DNA from: Opitutaceae bacterium | GTDB taxonomy: Bacteria > Verrucomicrobiota > Verrucomicrobiia > Opitutales > Opitutaceae | Length of the DNA stretch: 64,000 nt | Reading direction: 5' to 3' | Assembly (NCBI GenBank): GCA_016794625.1 | Contig: JAEUGY010000068.1 | Span: 1 to 64,000, forward strand | Shown: piece by piece, positions 32,251 through 41,458 of the stretch | Numbering within the stretch: position 1 is the stretch's first letter | How the letters are laid out: every line of letters begins with the position of its first letter | Translations under genes and position numbers: made by a program | The notes under the pieces: model-generated | Told to the model about the DNA's origin: nothing | Databases searched by the model: none | What the model saw: the letters and a program-made list of their open reading frames with translations, nothing else

Positions 32251-33458
32251 CAGGAAGGGGTGAGGGTGGCACACGCCTGCAGCAGTCCCGCCGTGGTCTG
32301 CAGATAGCGGTATCCGCTGATTCGATCCATGACGGCGGCTCGCAGGATGCGTCGCGCATCGTCCCCGGCGGAGAGCGCGCGTTCCAGCGCCCGTCGGAGC
32401 CCGGAGGGATCGTCGGCGGCGAACACCCAGCCGGTGACTCCGTCGGTGACGAGGTCCTGCTGGCAGCCGACCCGGTCGCTGACCAGCGCAGGCACCCCCA
32501 TATGCATGGCCTCATTGACCGCCAGGCCCCACGTTTCGGAAACGCCGCGGGATGGTAGCACGAACACGGACGCGATCGCGTGCAGGGCCGGCATGGCAGC
32601 CTGATTGGTGAACGGCAGCAACCGGACGGAGGTTCCGAGCGCACCCCGTTCCCCGGCCCGCGACTCCAAGGCCGCGCGTTGCTCACCATCGCCCGCGAAG
32701 ACCAACACGGCTTGGGGCGGGGCAAGATCGAGGAAGGCCTCGAGCAGGGCCAGCGGCTGCTTGGCCGGGATGAATTTGCCCGCGAACAGCACCACCCGTG
32801 TGGCCGAATCAAGTCCGAGTTCCCGCCGGAGGCCGGCGGCGGCGGCCTGGACGTCGGCTCGCTCCGGATTGAAACGTGCGGCATCGACACTGTGGGGCGC
32901 AAAAAAGAGGCGCGCAGCCGGCACGCCGAGCCGCTCGAAGTAAGCGCGATTGGCGTGTCCCGTGTAGAGCACGGCGGCAAAGCGGCGGTAGAGCCGGCCC
33001 AGCACGACCTCTTTCCAGAACCCCAGATTCCCCCGGCCCAGCAGGTGCGAGTCGCCGCGGAAGATCAGGGGAACGCGCCGCCGGCCGGCCCATGCGATCA
33101 CCCGCAGATGGGCGTCATAGGCATACCCGAAAAGCAGGATCGCACTGGGGGCATAGGCTTCGAGTCGCGCGGTGAGATCGGGATTGCGCAGACCGAAGAA
33201 GTGATCCGTCCCGGGCTTTCGCGCCGTGTTGGGCACGAACTCGTGAGCGTATCCACCGCAGAGATCCACATCCCAGGCCATCGTCCGTCCGAACTGCGGA
33301 TCAAGCGCCGGCGTCGCTCCGGCGGACCAGAGATAAAAGACGTGAAAATCGAGGCCGGCCTCTTTCCGCATCCATTGGAACCACGGCGCGTAGTACTGGA
33401 TGGGATGTGATACCACCACAGCCAGACGCAACGGCGCGGGAGCGGGGGGCGGTTTCAT
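32250..33458 (-). CDS. Glycosyltransferase, family 4 type
   Basis: The protein has 402 residues from the ATG at 33458 (MKPPPAPAPLRLAVVVSHPIQYYAPWF), which overlaps the previous stop as ATGA. SHPIQYYAPWFQWM is the entry motif of a GT4 subgroup. The donor domain has TRVVLFAGKFIPAKQPLALLEAF, AVLVFAGDGEQRAALES and VFVLPSRGVSETWGLAVNEAMHMGVPALVSDRVGCQ with the E-x7-E pattern. It is one of several GT4 enzymes that probably build the inner part of the repeat. Confidence 0.9.
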   Translation of the reverse strand: MKPPPAPAPLRLAVVVSHPIQYYAPWFQWMRKEAGLDFHVFYLWSAGATPALDPQFGRTMAWDVDLCGGYAHEFVPNTARKPGTDHFFGLRNPDLTARLEAYAPSAILLFGYAYDAHLRVIAWAGRRRVPLIFRGDSHLLGRGNLGFWKEVVLGRLYRRFAAVLYTGHANRAYFERLGVPAARLFFAPHSVDAARFNPERADVQAAAAGLRRELGLDSATRVVLFAGKFIPAKQPLALLEAFLDLAPPQAVLVFAGDGEQRAALESRAGERGALGTSVRLLPFTNQAAMPALHAIASVFVLPSRGVSETWGLAVNEAMHMGVPALVSDRVGCQQDLVTDGVTGWVFAADDPSGLRRALERALSAGDDARRILRAAVMDRISGYRYLQTTAGLLQACATLTPS

Positions 33459-34921
33459 CGGAAAATGAGCCGCAGCACGAAGGGAATGCCCAGCACCGCG
33501 AGCGCCGCCTGGTAGAGCGAGGAGATCCAGGCGCTCATGGGCAGTTCGATCTGAAACGACCAGGCCATGAGCAGGATCATGAATAGCCCGGGGTACGAGA
33601 TGATGGGCGAGTGCAGGGTCCACACACCGGCGAGGCGGGTGCTGGCGCCGATGAGGCAGCCGAGCAGGATCAATCCCGTGTAGCCGAAGTTGGCGTAGGC
33701 TTCGACGATGACACCGAACCCGATCGTCGTCTTCAACGTGCTCTCCTCGTCCTGCAGGCCGTAATAGACCGCGAGCCGATGCGTGCTGACGTGTCCGAGT
33801 GGTTTTTGCGGCCAGAAGAGTCGCGGGATCAGCTGCGGGAGAATGTGTCCGTAGGTCTCGCCATCAAGAAAGGGCTGGCGGGACGGGGTGGAGTCGACTA
33901 CCAGCGTCATCATGTGCAGGAGCGACGTGCGCTCGATCAACTTGCGCGAGGCGAGGGTGTCCTCCGTCCGGGTCTCGGGGGGCGCGAGGCCGTATCCGAT
34001 CCATTCGGTGTAGAAGGCGGGCAGGTCGGTGAAACCGGGACGCGGGGCCTCATTCTCCCAGTACTTGAGTCGCATGGCACTCTTGCCGTTGTGCAGCACC
34101 GCCATGCTGGCGAAGATGAGCAGGCATGGCACGATGGGCAGCCGTCGGGCGCCGGTGACGTAGCCGAGCAGGGCGAGCACGAGCAGGGAAAGTCCACCGA
34201 CGAGAAACAGCGTGGAAAAGAGAAAGACCGCCTGTGCCGTCAGCAACACGGTGAACGCGATGCGGTCCCGCTGATGCAACTCGCCCGTGCCCCACGAACG
34301 GCTGAGCAGGAACGTGCAGAGTGTGCCGACCCCGAAACAGACCGCTCGCAGCACGCTGTTGATCTCGGTCGGGATCCAGGGGGTGAAGGCGGCCACGCCG
34401 GTGTAGAGCGTGGTCACGGTCATGCCCAGCCGAAGGTGAGGTTCGATCCGTCCCTCAAACAGAGGGGTGGTCCAGGCGCGGGTGGTGCGCGGGATGCCCG
34501 GGACGGTGCGGTAGGCGAGCAGTGCGGTGACCTGAAAGAGAATGACCCCCCAGGCGGCGGCACTGACGCTCTCCGGCGGGTAGCGGACGAGTTGCTCGTG
34601 GCCGGCGAGCAGCGGAATGGCGAAGCTGTTGAGCCCCGTCATCATGAAGGTTTGAAACATCGGAAACGCCGTGTCCGGCCGGCGCGCCCACGCCAGTCCC
34701 GGCAGCAGCGACAGCACGATCATGGTCAGACCTTGGTAACGGTGCAGGGGGTCCTCGACCTGGGCGACCACGGCAAAGTAGGCCAGCAGGACGAGCGTGC
34801 CGATCACCCCGCTGCGAAAAAGCACGCTGGACTGACGGTCCGTCCAGGTCTGGACCGAGGTGGGCGCCGGCAGATCGGGCGCCGGGTCGGGCCGGGGTGG
34901 GGACGGAGGGTCGGAGATCAT
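33455..34921 (-). CDS. Wzy-like polysaccharide polymerase, multi-pass membrane protein
   Basis: This 488-residue protein has about ten to twelve membrane segments (for example VLFRSGVIGTLVLLAYFAVVA, AVFLFSTLFLVGGLSLLVLALLGYV). The motif QLIPRLFWPQKP at about residue 365, just after the largest periplasmic loop, is the PRxxWPxKP signature seen in O-antigen and repeat-unit polymerases. A proline-rich cytoplasmic N-terminus precedes helix 1. It is probably the polymerase that joins lipid-linked repeat units outside the inner membrane. No Wzx flippase is in the window, and the operon instead encodes an ABC exporter, so its position in the pathway is unusual. Confidence 0.75.
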   Translation of the reverse strand: MISDPPSPPRPDPAPDLPAPTSVQTWTDRQSSVLFRSGVIGTLVLLAYFAVVAQVEDPLHRYQGLTMIVLSLLPGLAWARRPDTAFPMFQTFMMTGLNSFAIPLLAGHEQLVRYPPESVSAAAWGVILFQVTALLAYRTVPGIPRTTRAWTTPLFEGRIEPHLRLGMTVTTLYTGVAAFTPWIPTEINSVLRAVCFGVGTLCTFLLSRSWGTGELHQRDRIAFTVLLTAQAVFLFSTLFLVGGLSLLVLALLGYVTGARRLPIVPCLLIFASMAVLHNGKSAMRLKYWENEAPRPGFTDLPAFYTEWIGYGLAPPETRTEDTLASRKLIERTSLLHMMTLVVDSTPSRQPFLDGETYGHILPQLIPRLFWPQKPLGHVSTHRLAVYYGLQDEESTLKTTIGFGVIVEAYANFGYTGLILLGCLIGASTRLAGVWTLHSPIISYPGLFMILLMAWSFQIELPMSAWISSLYQAALAVLGIPFVLRLIFR

Positions 34922-36258
34922 GTCAGCTCGTGCCGCGAAGCAGCGTGGCTCCGCGGGCAGATCTGGTCAAACCAGCGGCACTGTTGCGCCGTAAGCGCGG
35001 CCGCGCCGTAGTGCAGGTGCGCGGCCGCCACCGGAGGCGTCCAGCGTCCGGGCGGAGCAAATCCCCGGAGGGCGTCCTCCAGGAAGCGGCTGATCTCCGG
35101 CACGGTGGCATCGAGTGGCGCGGCCGGTGACCAGGGCACCGCACAGCCCGCGCCGAGCTCGTCGAGGCGCTGTTGGAGCTGTCCGGACGCGGCCGCGAGG
35201 GCGAGGAGGGGTCGTCCGGAAATCAGGTAGGGCGCCAGTTTCGAGGGCACATAGGCCGGATCGTGGGAGCCCAGCAGCAACAGGCCGTCCGCCTGTTCCT
35301 GCCGGCGCAGCGCGGCCAGGTAGCCGATCCGGTGCGGGACCTCGGTCACGAGGTCCTCAACGCCAAAAGTCGCCGCCACGGGCAGGATCTGGCAGGTGGC
35401 CGCGCCGGCCGGGGCGTACTGGCTGCCGATGAAGTGAAACCGGAGCCGGGCCGCCGCGGTTGGCTGGCGCTTCCGAAAGTCCCTCACGGCGTGGAACAGG
35501 CGTTGAACGGCGCCCGAGAGCATGGGGCCCGCGGCGCCGGTGGACACGAGGTGGACCTCGCCGGCCGCACGCGAGAGGCCCTCGTCGGGACTGCGCGGCT
35601 GTCGGCGCGCCAGGGCAAAGTCATCGGGACTCGCGCCGAACGGGATGCAGGCCGACGCACGCCGGCGCATCCAGGCATACCGCTCGCGCAGGGTAGTTAG
35701 GTAAATGTCGGATACGCTGAGAAACCCGGCGGCGTGGCGAAACGTGGCTTCCTCCAGCGCCCAGGCGACGAGCCGGGCGAACTGGTATTTTCGGCCTCCG
35801 GGTGGACGGGGAGCGCCTGGCAATTCGTAGTCGCTGGTGCGCCAGGGGTCCTGCAGGTCGACGACGTAGGGGACCCCGGTGCGCTCGCGCCAGGTACGGG
35901 CCGCGAGCAAGGTGACAAACTGGGTCGTCGAGAACATCACCAGATCAATCCGTTCCCGGCGGATGATTCGTTCTCCCGTTGCCATCAGCTCCGGCAGGCA
36001 GCGCCAGCCGAGGTTGCCCAATCCGAACCTGCGGGTCAGGGCCACGGGCAGCGCGCGACAACGGTGGACGGCGATATCCGCCGGCACGGAGGGAGTCAGC
36101 TCCGGTTCCAGGGCTCCCTCCACGTCGCGCGCATCGACACCGAGGACGATGGGTTCCCAGCCATGGGCGCGGTAGTGCGGCAGGCTCAGCCGGATCCGTT
36201 GCAGATCGGGAGTGCTGGCGGGCAGCCAGTGCGGGGAAACGAGCAGGAGTCGTTTCAT
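34918..36258 (-). CDS. Glycosyltransferase, family 4-like
   Basis: The protein has 446 residues from the ATG at 36258, overlapping the previous stop as ATGA. The N-terminal MKRLLLVSPHWLPASTPDLQRIRLSLPHYRAHGWEPIVL is a WcaI-like acceptor domain (the usual PHFPPxNxxDxxRIR pattern). Later DLVMFSTTQFVTLLAARTWRERTGVPYVVDLQDPWRTSDY is a conserved element of this subgroup. The donor end has YVPSKLAPYLISGRPLLALAAASGQL. It is a soluble cytoplasmic enzyme; linkage unknown. Confidence 0.85.
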   Translation of the reverse strand: MKRLLLVSPHWLPASTPDLQRIRLSLPHYRAHGWEPIVLGVDARDVEGALEPELTPSVPADIAVHRCRALPVALTRRFGLGNLGWRCLPELMATGERIIRRERIDLVMFSTTQFVTLLAARTWRERTGVPYVVDLQDPWRTSDYELPGAPRPPGGRKYQFARLVAWALEEATFRHAAGFLSVSDIYLTTLRERYAWMRRRASACIPFGASPDDFALARRQPRSPDEGLSRAAGEVHLVSTGAAGPMLSGAVQRLFHAVRDFRKRQPTAAARLRFHFIGSQYAPAGAATCQILPVAATFGVEDLVTEVPHRIGYLAALRRQEQADGLLLLGSHDPAYVPSKLAPYLISGRPLLALAAASGQLQQRLDELGAGCAVPWSPAAPLDATVPEISRFLEDALRGFAPPGRWTPPVAAAHLHYGAAALTAQQCRWFDQICPRSHAASRHELT

Positions 36259-37529
36259 GGCTGCTTCATTTCCGTTCCGGGGCGGCGGAGGGCCGCCTGC
36301 ACGGCTGCGAGCAGGGCGTGCTGTTCCACCTCCCAACAGAACCGCTGCTGTCCCAGCTCCCAGGCGCGGGCGCGGGCGCGCACCTGGCCGGCGGGATCCA
36401 GCAGCCAGGCCACAAGGCGGGCGGCCGATTCGGGGCCGGGCGTGGCGTCAAGCAAGTGGGCGGCGTCGCCGCACTCCGCCGCGATCGCCTCCTGGGCGCG
36501 GGTGCGGGAGAGCACCACAGGCAGGCCGGCGAGCAGGTAGGTGAACAGTTTGTTGGTCAGGCAAAGGTCCCGGTTGCGCGGGGTGCGTTCCTCCAAGGCG
36601 AGTCCGACGCTGTGGTCGAGCGCCAGCGTCACCAGCTGGTGGGGCGCGGCCAGCGGCAGGGCCTCGATCTCGCCGGTGAAGCCTGCCGCGCGGGCGTGGG
36701 CGCGCAGGTGGTCGAGATAACCCTCGACCGGACGGCCGCGCAGGGCGACGGTCCCGATGTATCCACCCTGGCCGAGCAGCGACAGGAGGGGCTCAAGACC
36801 GCGCCCCGGGCCGATCGTCTGGGAGTACCAGTAGAGGCGCCGTCCCACGTATCCCGGCGGCCGGGCCCGCGGCGCCGCCGGCGCCTCGCGGCGGGGAAAG
36901 ACATTGAGCACGGTGGTGGGCAGATCGATACCGTACGCGTCGGCGTAGGCGCGTGCAATCAAGGGGGAGGCGGCGGTCAGGTGCGCGCAGCGGGGCAACC
37001 ACCGGCGTTCGATCGTGGCAAGCGTGGCGCGCAGCACGGGATCCTCGATCACCTCCCGCGTCTCTTCGGGATGAAAATCCTCGGCATCGAAACCGAGGCG
37101 CGCTGCGCGCCGGAGCGCGGCGACACCGGCCGCCGCCAGACCCGCGGCGGTGTGCCCGATGTAGAGATCGGCGGCGCAGCGGTGCGCGGTCGCGGCCAGA
37201 GCACGGGAAGCCCGGTGATGCGCGAGCGCGGCGAGACCGGGCGCCGTGGCCAGGCCGGGACGGATGCGGATCAGAAATCGGGCGCTGCGGTGCATCAGTT
37301 CCGGCGCCAGCGTGGCCGCCCGGCGGGTGAGGTCGACCCGGACCAAGGTCCAGCGGTGACGTGAGGCCAGCTCCAGGTCGACCGGATCGAGTCGGGGATC
37401 GTGGCGTCCGGCGACCACGGTCACCGGGTATCCCGCTTCGTACAGCGCACACGCCTCCTTGACCACCCGGGGATTGTTGGCGAGGTGGTGGGGCGTGACC
37501 AGGCAGAGGGTGGCGCGGGTCGGGCTCAT
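36255..37529 (-). CDS. Glycosyltransferase, GT-B type
   Basis: The protein has 424 residues from the ATG at 37529, overlapping the previous stop as ATGA. MSPTRATLCLVTPHHLANNPRVVKEACALYEAGYPVTVV is the acceptor Rossmann entry, and LGFDAEDFHPEETREV is a conserved element in this group. The donor domain is divergent: RLYWYSQTIGPGRGLEPLLSLL replaces the usual phosphate-binding loop, and LCLTNKLFTYLLAGLPVVLSRTRAQ is the nucleotide-sugar segment. The fold is GT4-like, but similarity to well-known members is weak, so the family call has moderate confidence. Confidence 0.78.
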   Translation of the reverse strand: MSPTRATLCLVTPHHLANNPRVVKEACALYEAGYPVTVVAGRHDPRLDPVDLELASRHRWTLVRVDLTRRAATLAPELMHRSARFLIRIRPGLATAPGLAALAHHRASRALAATAHRCAADLYIGHTAAGLAAAGVAALRRAARLGFDAEDFHPEETREVIEDPVLRATLATIERRWLPRCAHLTAASPLIARAYADAYGIDLPTTVLNVFPRREAPAAPRARPPGYVGRRLYWYSQTIGPGRGLEPLLSLLGQGGYIGTVALRGRPVEGYLDHLRAHARAAGFTGEIEALPLAAPHQLVTLALDHSVGLALEERTPRNRDLCLTNKLFTYLLAGLPVVLSRTRAQEAIAAECGDAAHLLDATPGPESAARLVAWLLDPAGQVRARARAWELGQQRFCWEVEQHALLAAVQAALRRPGTEMKQP

Positions 37530-38482
37530 GGAGCTTGCCGGTGGCGCTGCAGGCGACGCGCCAGTTTCCAACCGCCCAGCCGCGCGACCCAGCGCAAGCG
37601 CGGGCCGCAGACAAAGGTCACGCGGGGTCGGCCCCAGCGGCGGGCTCGCGCCGCGGCGTCGTCGCTGAGATCCGGTGCCTCGGGATAGAGCTCAAACCGG
37701 GTGCGTTCCCAAAAATCGCACAGTGCCTGCCGGATACGGGGAGAGTCGCCGGTCGCGAGCAGTTCGCCGGCCATGCGTTCGACCGCCCTGTGCAGGGAGA
37801 CCATGGCGGCGCGACCGCGGGCGCGACTCAGGCTGCCCGGGAGCGCAGAGCGGTAGAAGGTCCGGGCGCCGGGCACGAATCGCACGGCGGTGGCAAGCCG
37901 AAGCACTCGGGCGAAGTATTCGCCGTCATCGTTGAGGGTGAGGGTCTCGTCCCACGGTCCGGCGCGCAGCAGAAGTTCGCGGGGACAGAGCCAGGCGGCC
38001 GGGTGCATCATGTCGCCCGTGCTGGCGTGGTGCGCGAGGAATTCCCAGGCCGGGGCGAAGTCGCGTTCCACGGCGGCGTCGGCGAAGACGGCGCTGGCCG
38101 GGGACTGGTCCGCCGCAAAGCGCCCCCAAGAGGCGCTGGCCACAGTGTCCGCGGGAGCGCGGGCGAGGACATCGAGCTGGCGGGCGATCTTGTCGGAATC
38201 CAGCGCGTCGTCGGCGTCGAGAAACTGGACCCAGGCGCCGGAGCTCGCGGCGAGGGCACGATTGCGGGCCGCCGCCGCGCCCCGGGCGGGCTGGTCGAGG
38301 ACGCGCACGGCGGCCGGCGTGTAGCGGCGAGCGATGTCACCCGAACGGTCGGTGGAACCATCATTGACGACAATGACCTCGCAGGCCACCGCCCGTTGGG
38401 CGAGGGCCGATTCCACCGCCGTCGCCAGCCAGCGCTCGGCGTTGCGGCAGGGAATGAGGATGCTGACACGTGGCGCGTTCAT
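37526..38482 (-). CDS. Glycosyltransferase, family 2
   Basis: This 318-residue GT-A enzyme has VSILIPCRNAERWLATAVESAL, VIVVNDGSTDRSGDIARRY, RGAAAARNRALAASSGAWVQFLDADDALDSDKI (DxD at about residue 92) and the late acidic residues in ETLTLNDDGEYFARVL. All catalytic elements look intact. It resembles the GT2 at 43.4 kb (shared RNAERxL/KDGARFL entry and FLDADD/FHDADDELDP core). Start and stop both overlap the neighbours as ATGA. The C-terminal 60 residues are basic and may lie on the membrane. Confidence 0.9.
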   Translation of the reverse strand: MNAPRVSILIPCRNAERWLATAVESALAQRAVACEVIVVNDGSTDRSGDIARRYTPAAVRVLDQPARGAAAARNRALAASSGAWVQFLDADDALDSDKIARQLDVLARAPADTVASASWGRFAADQSPASAVFADAAVERDFAPAWEFLAHHASTGDMMHPAAWLCPRELLLRAGPWDETLTLNDDGEYFARVLRLATAVRFVPGARTFYRSALPGSLSRARGRAAMVSLHRAVERMAGELLATGDSPRIRQALCDFWERTRFELYPEAPDLSDDAAARARRWGRPRVTFVCGPRLRWVARLGGWKLARRLQRHRQAP

Positions 38483-39525
38483 CCGTGTGCGGCCTCGGCA
38501 AAACGAAGTGCGGTGGCCCGGTCAAGCAGCGACCACCAGTCGGCATGGCGTCTCCGGGCGCGCAGGCAGGCCCACGCGCCGGCGGGGCGACCGAGCACGG
38601 TGCGGACAAACCGGAGCCAGTCGGTGATGCGAGCGTGGGCGAGCAGGTGACGACAGCCCGGGCAGCTCAGGCCGGCGTGCAGGGCGAGGTGGGTGGGCGC
38701 GGGTGTCTGCCGCCGCCACTGGTCCCAGAGCCCGTTGAGGGCGGAGGGCGACATGCAGGCATGGCGCACAAACGTGGCCAGGAGGAGCGTCTGCAGCGCG
38801 CCCCAACGGTGTCCATCTCCGGCCCGGGCGGTCGTCCGCGTGCGGGCGAATGAGGCGAGCGTTTCCGGCAGGTAGAGCAGCGGATGGGGCAGCAGGCGTT
38901 GACGCACGGCTTCCACGCCGGCGAAGGGCAGGTCCTCAGGGGTGAGCAGTGACGGTGCGAGCGCCCGGCGAATCAACAGCGCGCCATTCGACAGCGTGGC
39001 GCCCGTGGCGAGGGCATGCCCGCCCCACTCCAAGGTGTGAACGGACGGTGACAACGTGGGAACGGACGCCGCCTGGACGAGGGCTCCGGTTTCCCGCCAC
39101 GAGCCGTCGTCAGCCTCCTCCATGACGCGTTGCTGGCAGCCGATGGCGGCGGCGGAAGGATGCGCGGCGAGGGTCGCGTGCAGTCGGGTGAGGAAATCCG
39201 GATCCCACGTATTGTCGTCCTCGAGCAGAGCGAAGTAGGGTTCATCGCCCTCAGTGTAGGCCGCGTTGAACGCGCGGACCGGACCGAGACGGGAGGTGGC
39301 TGTGATGCAGTGTATCCGGGAGTCGCCCAGCTCCGCCACCAGACGCGCCGGCGATGGATCGAGTGGATCGTCGTTGTACACCGTGGCGATCCAGTCGCGG
39401 TGCGTCTGGTTCCGAAGGCAGGCGAGCGCCCGCGCCAGCAACACCGGGCGCTGAAAGGTGGTCACCCCGACCCGGATGAGGGAGGACCGCGGCGGCGGGT
39501 GCGAGGGGGAGGGGGAGGCGGTCAT
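38479..39525 (-). CDS. Glycosyltransferase, family 2
   Basis: The protein has 348 residues from the ATG at 39525; the long frame before it is a shadow of the neighbouring gene. The GT-A core is SLIRVGVTTFQRPVLLARALACL, WIATVYNDDPLDPSPARLVAEL, ALLEDDNTWDPDFL (ExDD replacing DxD) and, late, LLTPEDLPFAGVEAVRQRLL. The C-terminal 100 residues include a small cysteine and histidine cluster LSCPGCRHLLAHARITDWL. It is a cytoplasmic sugar transferase inside the operon, coupled to both neighbours by ATGA overlaps. Confidence 0.85.
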   Translation of the reverse strand: MTASPSPSHPPPRSSLIRVGVTTFQRPVLLARALACLRNQTHRDWIATVYNDDPLDPSPARLVAELGDSRIHCITATSRLGPVRAFNAAYTEGDEPYFALLEDDNTWDPDFLTRLHATLAAHPSAAAIGCQQRVMEEADDGSWRETGALVQAASVPTLSPSVHTLEWGGHALATGATLSNGALLIRRALAPSLLTPEDLPFAGVEAVRQRLLPHPLLYLPETLASFARTRTTARAGDGHRWGALQTLLLATFVRHACMSPSALNGLWDQWRRQTPAPTHLALHAGLSCPGCRHLLAHARITDWLRFVRTVLGRPAGAWACLRARRRHADWWSLLDRATALRFAEAAHG

Positions 39526-40484
39526 GCGAAGCGCCTCCAGGCGTGGCGGAAGTAGTCGCGCTTCGACAGGGCGACATAGTGATGCAGGATCGCGTCCGGT
39601 CGGGCGATTTCCGCCTCGTCCGGTCGCACCCGGTAGCGGGCGCCGTCGAGCTGGAGGAACGGGCGCCCGGCGAGGAGCAGCGCGACCAGCGCCTGTTCGA
39701 GGAAGTAGCTTGAGCCGTGCTCGCGCAACAAGGTGTAGGTCCAGCGTTCGATCCGGCTCCAGTCCAGGCGGGCGGCGTCCAGGGCCGTGATGCCGACGTT
39801 GATACGTGACGGCGGCGCGACACCTGCGAGCGAGACGAGCACGTCCGGAGCGTAGCCGTACGCGTTGGCGACATCGGTCATCACCAGCGGCGCTTCCGGT
39901 GCGCGGAGCCAGGACACAAGCTCGTCCGGGCGTGAAAAGAAAAGCATGTCCGAATCCAGCACCAGGTTCCACCCCGCGTGAAGCGCGTGCGGATCCGTCA
40001 GTTTGCGCAGGTGCTTGTACGCGAGACGGTGCGAACGCAGGGTGGGAAAACGACCCGCCGGCAGGGTGCGATCGAGGGCGGCTTCCGTCCGGGGGGCGGA
40101 GTACACGGTCAAACCAGGGAAGGCGCGTTCCAGCGCCAAGCGCGGAGTCTCTGGCAGCGTGCCATCGTCGATCACGCCCACCGGCCAGGCCACGTCGGGC
40201 GTCGCCTGTTGCAGCGAGCGAAGGCAGAAGGCCGTCTGTTCCCAGAAAGCGGCCCCGGTGAGCAAAAACACGGCCGGAGATCCGGGAAGCGGCGGGGTGA
40301 CCGCGCAGGGTGTGAGCCGCTGGGCCGCGGCGGCCATGGCCCGGCGACCACGGAGGGTCCGCCATTGTTCCAGCGGTCCGCCTTCGCGCCAGCTACGTTC
40401 GCACCAGCCGAGCGGCTGATACCAACACCGGTAGAGCAGGCGACCCGGCCGAAACCACGACGTGCGTGGGTGAGCCGGTTTCAT
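39522..40484 (-). CDS. Nucleotide-sugar glycosyltransferase-like protein (GT8-type core)
   Basis: The protein has 320 residues from the ATG at 40484, which overlaps the previous stop as ATGA. It lacks GT2 or GT4 entry motifs. The centre reads AGWNLVLDSDMLFFSRPDEL, a classical DxD with hydrophobic flanks as in GT8-type retaining transferases, followed by INVGITALDAARLDW and YFLEQALVALLLAG, where the donor-binding and catalytic parts of such enzymes lie. The N-terminus is basic, with RPGRLLYRCWYQPLGW as a possible membrane-surface patch. It probably adds a hexose, with lower confidence in the exact family. Confidence 0.7.
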   Translation of the reverse strand: MKPAHPRTSWFRPGRLLYRCWYQPLGWCERSWREGGPLEQWRTLRGRRAMAAAAQRLTPCAVTPPLPGSPAVFLLTGAAFWEQTAFCLRSLQQATPDVAWPVGVIDDGTLPETPRLALERAFPGLTVYSAPRTEAALDRTLPAGRFPTLRSHRLAYKHLRKLTDPHALHAGWNLVLDSDMLFFSRPDELVSWLRAPEAPLVMTDVANAYGYAPDVLVSLAGVAPPSRINVGITALDAARLDWSRIERWTYTLLREHGSSYFLEQALVALLLAGRPFLQLDGARYRVRPDEAEIARPDAILHHYVALSKRDYFRHAWRRFA

Positions 40485-41452
40485 GGTGAACCGCCTCCGA
40501 TCCCTGCCCGCAGATCGGCCTGGCCCTCGAACCGACCGCAGAGTCCCTGCCACCGGACGTGGTGGGCGGCAGACATCCAGGCGCGGCTGCGCCAGTAGGC
40601 GCGGGCCTGCCGGAGCCAGAGGGTTTCCCGGGCCAGGGACGGCCAGGGGCAGGCGTCATGCCGGGCGAGCACGTGGACCCACGAGCGTTGTATTCCGCGG
40701 TTGAGGCGGCCGAGGTAGGCGGGCTCAAGCCGTCGCGTCGGGATCAGGTGGGTGAGCACGAGCGACGGAAAATAGCCGACTCCAAATCCCGCGCGGACGA
40801 GGGAAAAGACCAGATCGTTGTCGCCACCCGACGTCAGCGCGTCCCCGCGCCGATCGGGCACGAGGACATTCCCGCCGCCTTCCCGTTCCAAGCGTTCAAG
40901 CCAGGGTTGCGCAGCGACCCGCCGCAGGACGAGCCCCGCGCCGATCGGCGCGCAGCGGGGATAGTCGACCCGAACCCCGGGTTGCGCGCGGACACCGGCC
41001 TCGATCTGCGGTGCCTCACCCAGATCGCGCAGGCCGAGCAGTCCGAAGAACTCCTCGGTCCAGGGGGGCGGGGGGCGTTCGAACGAGGGCCGCGACCGGC
41101 CCCCGGCGGCGCCGACCGTGGGGTGCGTGTCTAGGAGTCGGATACTTTCAGCCAGGTAGTCCGCGGCGAGCACATTGTCATCGTCGACGAACACCACCTG
41201 CTCTCCGGCGGTGGCGCGCAGTCCGGCGATCCGGGCGCGGGTCAGTCCCGGCACTGCCTCGAGGATCCGCCGACCGTTGTCCGGCCAGACGTCGGCCAGG
41301 GTGGCGGGGTCAACCGCCGGGTGCGACGCATTGTCCACCAGGACCAACTCCCACTGCGCCGCCGGCAGCGTTTGCGCGCGCAGCGCGGCCAGCGTCCGGC
41401 GCAGCCGCGTCCGGTCGGGATTGTGGGTCGGAAGGATGACGGACAAACGCAT
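40481..41452 (-). CDS. Glycosyltransferase, family 2
   Basis: This 323-residue GT-A enzyme opens with LSVILPTHNPDRTRLRRTLAALRAQTLP, then LVLVDNASHPAVDPATL, the DxD segment VVFVDDDNVLAADYL (about 90-97) and IGAGLVLRR with GDNDLVFSLVRAGFGVGYFPSLVLTHLIP near the C-terminus. It is a clear paralog of the GT2 at 42.4-43.4 kb (shared PTxNPDRxRL entry, IGAGL and LVFSLVRAG/LVLQTLRAG). It starts six bases after the previous stop. The two probably arose by duplication inside the operon and then took different donors or acceptors. Confidence 0.9.
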   Translation of the reverse strand: MRLSVILPTHNPDRTRLRRTLAALRAQTLPAAQWELVLVDNASHPAVDPATLADVWPDNGRRILEAVPGLTRARIAGLRATAGEQVVFVDDDNVLAADYLAESIRLLDTHPTVGAAGGRSRPSFERPPPPWTEEFFGLLGLRDLGEAPQIEAGVRAQPGVRVDYPRCAPIGAGLVLRRVAAQPWLERLEREGGGNVLVPDRRGDALTSGGDNDLVFSLVRAGFGVGYFPSLVLTHLIPTRRLEPAYLGRLNRGIQRSWVHVLARHDACPWPSLARETLWLRQARAYWRSRAWMSAAHHVRWQGLCGRFEGQADLRAGIGGGSP

Positions 41453-41458
41453 GAACGG